Part shown: positions 56,699 to 64,000 of the stretch, piece by piece
How positions within the stretch are numbered: position 1 is the first letter of the stretch
Layout: the number at the start of each line of letters is the position of its first letter
Assembly: GCA_963680875.1 (NCBI GenBank)
Contig: OY804579.1
Span: 37,470,397-37,534,396, forward strand
From: Bathymodiolus brooksi
Taxonomy: Eukaryota > Mollusca > Bivalvia > Mytilida > Modiolidae
Length of the DNA stretch: 64,000 bases
Direction: 5' to 3'
Translations under genes and position numbers: made by a program
The notes under the pieces: generated by a model
The model's input: the letters and a program-made list of their open reading frames with translations, nothing else
Told to the model about the DNA's origin: nothing
The model's database searches: none

Positions 56699-57825
56699 TA
56701 GACCGAGATTCCTCTGTCGTTTAACGGCATTGATAATCTTGCTGTAGCCGTTCAACGACAGAGGGTGATACATACGGAAAACAGCGGATTTGCTTCTCCA
56801 ACTCTGGGTCAGCACATTTCCACGTTTCGTGGCTATCGGATTTTATTTTCTATCATAAACCTTATATAAATCGCTTCACCAATCATGTTTCTATTCATTC
56901 ATAAACATCTTACCCTCAGAAAGTGGTGTTACACTCCATTACAGCACGATTTTGCCTTAGAACCTATGATTTCGACATTTGTCTTCCATTTTTCAAACAT
57001 TTGTCACGTGACTACGAGAAAACTACGATTACCGCAATGTATCATGGGAGATAATTTGCATATAAACAAACAAACAAATATTTTTATTGCCAATCATAGG
57101 CGCCTGTTAAGGCAGAACAATTAACATAAAATTTAATACAGTTGATTATATTGATTGGTAATGATTTTAACAGCAAATTTAGTGAATTACAGATAACCAT
57201 AAGAAAAAAAAAAATGTAGTACCTTGTCCAAAAACAAAAAGGGGGAACGTAACACATGCTCTTTCCGAAGCCCGTTGGTAACACTCTGCCATTGAATCTT
57301 TTCTTTCCAACACATTCTGTATAATTTCCTTCTGCTCTTCTTTGATCTGTAGATGGACTGTTTGTCCTGCAGAATACGCTTAAATGTATCGTCTTCCGTG
57401 TGATTTGAATATTGTTTACGTATGCAAATAATGCTCCAAATAATTTGGCACGCTGCATTAATTAGCTCCCATCATGCAATGCGTTGCTGTCATCATTCAG
57501 TTAGTATCGCGAGATCACGTGTGTAGATTCGAAAATGGAAGTCAAATGGCGGAATAATAGGATCTAAGGCAAAATCGTGCTGTAATGGAGTGTAACACCA
57601 CTTTCTGAGGGTAAGATGGTTATGAATGAATAGAAAAATGATTGGTGAAGCGATTTATATAAGGTTTATGATAGAAAATAAAATCCGATAGCCACGAAAC
57701 GTGGAAATGTGCCGATACTATGGCTGTGAGGCAAATTTGATGGTTTCCGTATGTATCACCCTCTGTCGTTGAACGGCTACAGCAAGATTATCAATGCCGT
57801 TAAACGACAGAGGAATCTCGGTCTA
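56699..57825. mobile_element. long-TIR element with 9-bp duplication, MULE-like, carrying a helicase fragment
   Basis: The TIRs start TAGACCGAGATTCC at 56699 and, inverted, end at 57825. They stay nearly identical for about 280 bp (TTCGTGGCTATCGGATTTTA, GAAAGTGGTGTTACACTCCA) except for about 35 bases, and similarity fades out by about 375 bp. The 9 bases CCGTGGCAT flank both ends (56690-56698 and 57826-57834). Each TIR contains its own 18-bp hairpin (CCTCTGTCGTTTAACGGC and its inverse). Long TIRs with a 9-bp duplication are typical of Mutator-like elements. The centre holds a RecQ-like helicase fragment. No transposase is present. Confidence 0.8.
57084..57458 (-). pseudogene. RecQ-like helicase fragment inside a transposon
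   Basis: On the reverse strand one frame gives EEQKEIIQNVLERKDSMA and the overlapping frame gives VLPTGFGKSMCYVPPF (57284-57237). Together they match the conserved start of RecQ-type SF2 helicases: the Q-motif region, then motif I (Walker A, T-G-F-G-K-S). One small frameshift near 57286 separates them. Nothing beyond motif I is present; the frame runs into AT-rich sequence. It is a non-functional fragment, placed in the core of the long-TIR element, with its 5' side running into the right TIR. Confidence 0.6.
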
Positions 57826-57839
57826 CCGTGGCATTTGCC

Positions 57840-58560
57840 AAAGTCACCTTCCACAGAATGGTCATGTTTTTCTATGGAATTTGTAATTTTTGCTTTATTT
57901 GCTATGCAGTAAACTGACGAGTTCTGTCCCTTGCTTGGAACCTCGACTAAAGGAACAGATAAACAGTAATCTGTTGCAGTGGAATTTCTACTTAGGTGAT
58001 GTCATCACCATAAAATCCTTGATCTTTTTTATCTTTAACTTATTTTAACTTATACAAATGAGTATTTTAAAGGTAAAGAGTTTATTTTTCTATAAAAATC
58101 ATGAAATTAAAATTAAAACGTTTTTGCATAAATATTGAACTTCCGGTGTAAACAAGCGGGAGAAATATTCAAACAGAGATGATCACTGCATACCGGAAAC
58201 GACTTTTCCCAGTATTTGTAACTAAAAATAGCTCTACCAATCAAAAAAGAGCTAAGTAAGAACCAATGAACGACAAATTAGTCTTTCTCTGTCTCTATAT
58301 CCATTAGATTGAGACGGGCAATTGTCAGTCTAGCTATGCATTATTGCTATATTCAAAGAGTGTATGATCAAAGGTAGAAACTCCCACTGTTTATATATTC
58401 ATAAGTGTTAATGCCTCAAAATTGTGTCGGAAGTGGTAAAAGTTGCCAAATGTACGTCATATTTACAAAGTTTTTCAAGTTCAGAGGTACCTTTTCTCCA
58501 TTTCCAAATTAACTAACGCTCTATGTACCAGCATATATATTTATATATATGCTGGTAGTC
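57840..58560. other. spacer, no feature recognised
   Basis: AT-rich spacer. A short perfect AT hairpin (ACCAGCATATATAT and its inverse) lies near 58527-58554. No gene seen. Confidence 0.45.
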
Positions 58561-58564
58561 CCTA

Positions 58565-58800
58565 GCTTACACCATAAACGGCTACCTGTGCAATCGGTGC
58601 CTGTCGCAACTAAAGTTGTTAGTTCGCACCTCGTTCATGGGGAGGTGTACTCAATAAAACCTTGTGTGATAAAAGTTTGTCAGTGACTTGCAACAGGTCA
58701 GTGGTTTTCTCAGGGTACTATGGTTTCCTCCACCAATAAACTGACCGGCACAATACAATGGAAATATTGTTGAAAGTGGCAGTACACTCCATAAACCCAA
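58565..58800 (+). repeat. tRNA-derived SINE, + orientation
   Basis: CGGCTACCTGTGCAATCGGT, TTAGTTCGCACCTCGTTCAT, TTTGTCAGTGACTTGCAACA and the tail GAAATATTGTTGAAAGTGGC are present. A long-TIR element begins about 20 bp after its tail. Confidence 0.75.
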
Positions 58801-58819
58801 ACCCTGTACCATGGACATC

Positions 58820-59500
58820 TAGATACGATAACGTAACCCTCAGTCCGCTTTTGCTCCCAGTGAGGGTTACGAATCGGTCCCATTCAACGTTTGGGAGCAG
58901 CGCCCGGAGTGATTCACACCGGGTGCTTTTTTGTCCTAATTCCGTTGTAAGTGGTTGGGAAAAATTAACGGGGGTGAAAGATAAATATATTTAGGTAAAG
59001 CTTGAGGTGTTAAGTAAACGCTGCATCAATCCATGGTAGACTTTATATCCATCTGAAAATTTGAATGAATGAAATCTTCTTTCTGTCCGACATTTTGTTT
59101 ACAAGTTGCTATTTCATGTGCACTTGCCTCGTTTTGGAGATATCCTTATTTGGATCAATCGTAGTATTTAACATTGTAGTAAGTTTTTATATTTGGCATT
59201 CAGATCCATATATGGATAGGCTCCACCCATCTCGAGAGTATATGTAAGGTGCCATGGCGGACAAGAAACAATTTTCGAATACTAAATCGATCGTGAAGGT
59301 AGAAACGGGTATTGTAACACTTATTTCGTATCGCCATTACTTAAAAATTGTAGGGAATAATAAGTTATGACCAGATATGCAAAAAGAAAGTTGAAATATT
59401 CACTTAACGAAAATTTTAATTTGCTCCCATACGTTAAATGGGACCGATTCGTAACCCTAACTGGAGCACAAGCGGAATGAGGGTTACGTTATCGTATCTA
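58820..59500. mobile_element. long-TIR element with 10-bp duplication, MULE-like
   Basis: The TIRs begin TAGATACGATAACGTAACCC at 58820 and, inverted, end at 59500. They match over about 80 bp (TTACGAATCGGTCCCATT). CATGGACATC flanks both sides (58810-58819 and 59501-59510). Each TIR holds an 11-bp stem (CGTAACCCTCA...TGAGGGTTACG on the left copy). The 681-bp body has no transposase but includes GCCATGGCGGACAAGAAAC, an ATG in good context. Confidence 0.75.
59254..59298 (+). pseudogene. possible captured first exon (MADKKQFSNTKSIVK)
   Basis: Inside the long-TIR element, ATG at 59254 in the context GCCATGG opens MADKKQFSNTKSIVK and meets a GTAGAA donor-like site at 59299. Without splicing the frame continues about 23 codons. 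The protein is not recognised. It may be a captured start of a host gene or chance. Confidence 0.25.
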
Positions 59501-59956
59501 CATGGACATCATGTTGTGCTATTTTTTTTTTTTTTTTTAATTTACGTAAAACAAAAGATCTGAATTCTATGAATAATGTTGCATCACGAAAAAGCGGAAA
59601 CTTATGAAAGCAGCATATATAAATATCAAGTAACTCTTATTGCATGTTTTTGATTCAATTTACTTTCAAATAAAATATTGAAGAACACAATCTTCCATTT
59701 TTATAATTCTATTTTGAAGAACTTACTTAATTACGGTAGTTGTTTTTAAGTAATAATATTTAAGAAATTTATATTACATATCTTGATTCTCCTCATATCT
59801 TTTATGAATGGTTATATCATGAACATTTTCTAGATGAAAAATAAAGAAATTTTATTAATTTAACCCATAAATTATGAGAGCTGAAATATTGAGACACAAA
59901 AGCATGACTGCAATTTAATTGTAAAACAAACACTTTAATTCCAGGATAAAAACAAA

Positions 59957-60140
59957 ATGTCAGCATGTGTGGGAGAGGGGTTTTCTCCTTTATCTGGGGA
60001 GAGACCAGATGGTTCAATGGACTATATTGTTATAAGTGGTATTTCCTGTCGTTTACCAGAGTCTGAAAACATGGAGGAATTCAAGAAACATTTGATGAAA
60101 GGGGATAATATGGTAACAAAAAACAGAAGATGGGAACCAG
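59957..60140 (+). CDS. FASN: FASN-like exon 1 (start codon exon)
   Basis: ATG at 59957 follows an acceptor at 59944 by 12 nt. The exon ends in phase 1 at CAG/GTGATG. It encodes the first strand and helix of the KS fold ([11 protein letters not shown]). Confidence 0.85.
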
Positions 60141-63100
60141 GTGATGTACTCTTGTTGAATAAATATAGTGTAATTGTATAGGAACTTGGTAAAGAATTAG
60201 AACATGTAAAATAAAGCTGATATATTTGATAGTTTACTAGGGATACTAGTAACCATGAGTTACTGGTCTGTAGCTATTGGTTTACTAGGGATACTAGTAA
60301 CCATGAGAAAATGGTCTGTAGCTAATATTTGTCTCTTGTACAACAGTAGCAGGCGCATAGCTCCCTATATGCCAACACGCAGTTGCGTGCACATCGACGT
60401 GCTGAAAACAAAAATAAGGAGCAAAAAAAATAAAATAAATAAGGAATAATACAAATTTAAAAAAAAGTGGAAAACAAAGTCTCGTTGTGGCTTTTTGTGA
60501 AAATTCAATGTCATAAAAATTACGGCAGTGCTACCGCAGAGCGATCGTTCAGTGTACTACGTCGGTTGAAGACATAATTATGTACGATCAACAATGAATA
60601 ACGATAGGTTGTCATCGCTAGCATTAATGCATATCCATCGCGATTTCAGTGTGGATTTAGACAAAGTTATGGAGAAGTTCGTGTCTTAGCAGACACGAAG
60701 AACAGATTTTGGGCAATTCTAAGTAAATTCTGTCTAACAAAATCATGAAATCAATGTGTTGATTATGTATTCAATTTACCCATGAAAACACCTCAGAATG
60801 CACCATTTTGCATCTAGTAAAAAAAAAAATTCGAACCCCCTTCCAGGTTTGGTTGCTTGCACTGCAAAAAAGGCTAGCTACGCCCCTGAGTAGTATCTGC
60901 TAAAGGTCTGAAGAACCGTTGATTTTAACAGATGTGGTACAATAGCTTGTTTTAGGTTTATTCGTATTTTTTATTTGATAATGTACGTGGAACAGGTAAT
61001 GATTTAGAAAAAAAAATTGCTTGCTGTCCTTGCTACTAATAGGGAGTATAGCTCCTTGCTACTAATAGGGAGTATAGCAATTTTATACTAGTCTAGCAAA
61101 GCATGGCATATTTCAAGACTTTGGAAACAGTAGGAGAGAGCGATAGAATTACCAATAGGAGGAATAAAATCCTTTACAATGTGTATCTTGTGCACCAATA
61201 ACATGTCGGTATCGTTGATGTTTTAATGATATACAGGTAGAGATGTGTTAAGTGTTTCCATATAAAGGAAGATTTACTGTCTCAAATTGAATACATTTAA
61301 TGGTTACTTTCTAGTGAAAATTCAAAAATCATGACCAATGAAGATTTGTTTGTATATATTTCAAATATTATTTGCCCAGTACATGTATTATGTATTTAGC
61401 TCTGCTGCCCAAAGGCTACGAGAGCTTTTTTCATCAATGGATATGTTAACTTTTCAAATTTCAAAGACCTGCTCACTGAAACCAAACTTGCCACTGATGA
61501 TTCTTCAGATTTATACAATCACAGTGGATTTCACACAAAAAAACTTAATTTTGATATATGAATTCAATATGTACAGATGAAGATCCAAGGCTCTAAGTAC
61601 TGGAGAATCCAAATTTGATATATGATTATAATAAATAATAGTTAAAACAATCTTGTCATAACAGCATCAAAGTTTTATATGAACATGATTATATTAGGAC
61701 CCACGGTCAAATCATGGGGAGGCTATATGGCCGAGTGGTTAATATTGTTGACTTCTGACCACAAGCCCCAATACCAATGATGTGGGTTCCTGCCGCTATA
61801 CCCTCATGTATCAATGTTTCCTGATGCCTAACAAAGGGAAGGGGTTCTACTGGTCAGTTAATTATAGCTATAACTCTTCACAACCATATTTATCATGTCT
61901 ACATTGTTTTATTGGGTAGGTTCAGGGAAATGTTAGTGTTGAAAAGGGATTTGGTGTTGGAAATTAACGTTTCTTTTATCTTTTCATGAGTAGACAATCC
62001 ATTAGAAGGCCTCCAGAAATTCACAAGTTATTACAAGGGTTAGGGTTAGGGTTATGGTGTTTAACACCATTTTCAACAATGTTTCAGTTATATTGCATCT
62101 TCGCTAGCCAAGGGTTACGATCCGCTCTGCTCATCTTCACCCTTGGCATCATTAGACGGATTTTCGAGGTCACACGGTGACTGTTTATATGTAATGCAGC
62201 TAGTGGTAGCTGCAACCAATCAGAATGTGCTTTACAAAAAGCACATGTTCTGTAGGAAAAATGTCAACAAAATAAAAATGCGTGTACATATAAAATAATG
62301 TTGTAAGTTTGAAATAAAAGCATTAGCTTACCACTGAATAACAGTATGAGCCTCGTCAAATCTTCGCTTGAAAATCAGCCATATTATAATCTCGAGTCAA
62401 TTTTCAGGGCATTCAAACGAAAGGAAATGAAAGCCTCGCGTCGATTGGTTGAAAATAACATCATTAAAAGGGGCGTAACTGTTAAAATCCAGCAGGTGGC
62501 AGTGCGCGGGAATTACGAAAATCCGACTAACGATGCCAAGGGTGAAGATGAGTAGAGCGGATCGTAACCTTTGGCTAGCGAAGATGGTTATATCGTGGCG
62601 GTCAGTTTTATTGGTACAGGAAACCGAAGTACCCAGAGGAAACCACCAACCTGCCGCAAGTCACTGACAAACTTTATCACATAATGTTATATCGAGCGAG
62701 GTTCGAACTCGCAACGTTAGTGGTCATATGCACTGATTGCATAGGTAGTTGTTAATCCAACTATCATTCGATCACGACAACGATGACCCAAGTTTATTAC
62801 AAAGACTTTGCAACCTTATATTTGTCATTCTATTGTTTGAGTTTTTTTTGGGTTGTTTTCTGCTGTTCTAAATGTAATGGGAATTGTCCATTTACACAAC
62901 AACGCTCTGTATTCATGCCACAGAAAAAGATAACTCGAAATTCAGAGAATTAATTGTAAACATTTTTACAAATACTAACCAGAATAATTTCTTGTCAAAT
63001 AGTAAAAAACGAGAAGTTTTCAAAAATCCATTCTATTAAGTATAGTTTGAAGACATAATTAATGTTTAATTCTCGTGTTTCTTTATTTGTAGGGTCACAT

Positions 63101-63245
63101 GGGTTGCCAGCAAAATCTGGTACCCTGATGGATATAAGTAAATTTGATGCAGCATTCTTTGGTGTCCCTCCAAAGTTAGTTGATAATATGGATCCTCAGT
63201 TACGTATTATGTTAGAATTGACACATGAAGCACTTGTAGACTCAG
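59957..63245 (+). CDS. FASN: fatty acid synthase-type ketosynthase, N-terminus (3'-partial)
   Basis: Two coding exons (59957-60140, 63093-63245) join in phase and encode the start of a beta-ketoacyl synthase domain: [83 protein letters not shown]. These align closely with animal FASN (GMSGKLPESENLQEF, DMVT..DRRW, GLP..SGKL.D...FDA.FFGV, MDPQLR.LLE). The KS loads and condenses malonyl units; its catalytic Cys and His lie beyond the window. The start at 59957 gives a 22-residue leader before the conserved part; an in-frame Met also lies just before DYIVISG. An acceptor just upstream (CCAG at 59941-59944) implies a 5' UTR intron. Animal FAS-like PKS (AFPK), known in molluscs, cannot be excluded from two exons. 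Confidence 0.85.
60350..60888. mobile_element. CAG...CTG-ended TIR element (hAT-like, non-autonomous)
   Basis: The left end CAGGCGCATAGCTCCC and the inverted right end CAGGGGCGTAGCTAGC are similar. AGTAG flanks both (60345-60349 and 60889-60893). The body includes TGCGTGCACATCGACGTGCT and a decayed 'ACGGCAGTGCTACC' region but no open transposase. It lies in intron 1 of the FASN-like gene. Confidence 0.55.
61395..61560. repeat. degenerate relative of the 'AGCTCACCTGG' repeat
   Basis: TTTAGCTCTGCTGCCCAAAG and GCTACGAGAGCTTTTTTCAT, then CACTGAAACCAAACTTGCC, resemble the head and first unit of 28441-29968. Only one unit remains. Confidence 0.5.
61722..61865 (+). repeat. tRNA-Leu/Ser-like SINE
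   Basis: TATGGCCGAGTGGTTAATAT (A box), GATGTGGGTTCCTGCCGC (decayed B box), then GTTTCCTGATGCCTAACAAA and GGGTTCTACTGGTCAGTTAA. The head differs from the other SINEs of the window. It resembles the bivalve V-SINE type by recollection only. Confidence 0.6.
62096..62586. mobile_element. long-TIR element with 9-bp duplication, MULE-like, nested in a SINE
   Basis: The TIRs start CATCTTCGCTAGCCAAGGGT at 62096 and, inverted, end at 62586. They match for about 70 bp with few differences. GTTATATTG (62087-62095) and GTTATATCG (62587-62595) form a 9-bp duplication with one change. Each TIR contains CCAAGGGT...ACCCTTGG. The 491-bp interior has a 69-codon frame (62346-62555) without a recognised domain. 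Confidence 0.8.
62489..62504 (+). promoter_or_regulatory. CTCF-like motif in a transposon
   Basis: CCAGCAGGTGGCAGTG fits the bilaterian CTCF core consensus (CCASYAGRKGGCRSY) at every position. It lies inside the element at 62096-62586, in intron 1 of the FASN-like gene. Binding is not shown by sequence alone. Confidence 0.4.
63093..63245 (+). CDS. FASN: FASN-like exon 2
   Basis: The acceptor is TTTATTTGTAG at 63091-63092. The exon encodes [12 protein letters not shown] through [20 protein letters not shown] and ends in phase 1 at a GT donor. The next exon is outside the window. Confidence 0.88.
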
Positions 63246-64000
63246 GTATTATCTTGTAAAACAAAAGCAGGTTAACATACATAATTATAGATTTTGATTC
63301 AAATTTGATTTTGAAAATTGGGGATTTAATTGTACTGTTTCTATTATTTAGAGAAGTTTCACTGTGTAAAAAATTTGTTTTTGGATTTCTCATGGAACTC
63401 TTCATATCTTGTTGTGAAATACTTGTTTTGATAGCTGAAAGTTTTCTTGCATGCATTCAATGCAATTATGTGTGTCCCTTTTGAATATAGAGATATGGAA
63501 TGAGTTATTCATCTTTGAATTATACAACATTATTCGTGTAGTAGGTTTTTTTTGCTGGTGTAAAAATAGAAATTTCCAATAAGTTTGTAAATCTTTTTTA
63601 TGCAGCATTGGCGATTTTACACATCTGTTGCAACAACCTATTTTATGAGAAAACTAAAAGACAGGAGCTACGTCAGTGAAAATGAATTAAATAGAGTTTG
63701 GTTTGACTGGAAATGGTTAGAATGTCCAGTCTTGTGAGAAACTATTTGTTATTTATAAAATTCAATAAAATACAGATATGAAAATATATGTTACGATATA
63801 AAATATAATTAATAACCATGGGAGATAACTCATGAAATCTATCATTAGTGATAATACTATTTGTCTACTGATTATGGACTGAAAGCAGGTTTATATCTAT
63901 AAGTTAGGTTTTTAGTAATTATAAGTGTACAAACATTAATTTTTAAAATCTATGACAGAAAAGGTAAATAAATAAACGATGGTAAACCCTTTTAGAGCAG
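63246..64000. other. start of FASN-like intron 2, no feature seen
   Basis: AT-rich sequence with no recognised repeat or exon up to the window end. Confidence 0.5.

Larger units (their letters stand above)
62045..62795 (-). repeat. tRNA-derived SINE interrupted by a MULE-like element
   Basis: The tail (GGTGTTTAACACCATTTTCA, GTTTCAGTTATAT) is at 62045-62095. The rest (GTGGCGGTCAGTTTTATTGG, TGCCGCAAGTCACTGACAAA, GAGGTTCGAACTCGCAACGT) resumes at 62587. The two halves make one normal reverse-strand SINE if 62096-62586 is removed. Confidence 0.85.

Noticed and set aside
58758..58994. 78-codon frame starting in a SINE tail
   Set aside because: It spans the SINE, the target duplication and the TIR of a different element, so it cannot be a gene.
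62346..62555. 69-codon frame ([15 protein letters not shown]...) inside the third long-TIR element
   Set aside because: No recognisable domain; its last third lies in the TIR, so it is probably chance.

Overview
The window is eukaryotic nuclear DNA: AT-rich, with small exons separated by long GT-AG introns and very dense interspersed repeats. The tRNA-derived SINEs, the 'AGCTCACCTGG...' tandem-unit repeats and the animal-type genes suggest a mollusc, most likely a bivalve. That placement is inference from repeat style and protein similarity; no search was run.

Three host genes are visible. (1) Bases 1-26325, + strand: HGS/HRS, the ESCRT-0 subunit, entered inside the VHS domain and complete to its stop. 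Twelve exons keep phase and carry, in order, VHS end, FYVE zinc finger, UIM, a PSAP motif, the helical/coiled-coil core, a Q/P-rich tail and the C-terminal clathrin box LISFD. (2) Bases 39284-33441, - strand: METTL26 (DUF938 methyltransferase family). Six coding exons give 205 aa, about the usual family length. It lies tail-to-tail with HGS. (3) Bases 59957 onward, + strand: the first two coding exons of an animal fatty-acid-synthase-type ketosynthase (FASN, or the related animal FAS-like PKS). It runs off the window. METTL26 and this gene are divergent, with about 20 kb of repeats between their starts.

The rest is mobile or repetitive. HGS introns hold a 1.8-kb palindrome built from 23-bp G-rich tandem units (9359-11188), a foldback element split by a 2.1-kb tandem-unit repeat (12550-15261), a piggyBac-like element with TTAA duplications and a transposase remnant (17304-18001), and two CAG...CTG-ended elements. 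Between HGS and METTL26 are SINEs, a second tandem-unit repeat, and a SINE whose tRNA-like promoter has been split by a 15-copy 40-bp array. METTL26 introns hold LINE relics and SINEs. The gap before FASN holds a nested inverted-repeat complex (39.7-43.05 kb), a decayed LINE (44.1-46.1 kb), a 6.9-kb minisatellite of 58-bp units (48155-55013) and several foldbacks.

The most unusual signal is a set of three long-TIR elements (56699-57825, 58820-59500, 62096-62586). They have 9-10 bp target duplications and the same design: about 12 terminal bases, then a hairpin inside each TIR. One carries a frameshifted RecQ-like helicase fragment and another a candidate first exon. This resembles gene-fragment-carrying Mutator-like elements (Pack-MULEs). 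The three genes have no evident functional link to one another.
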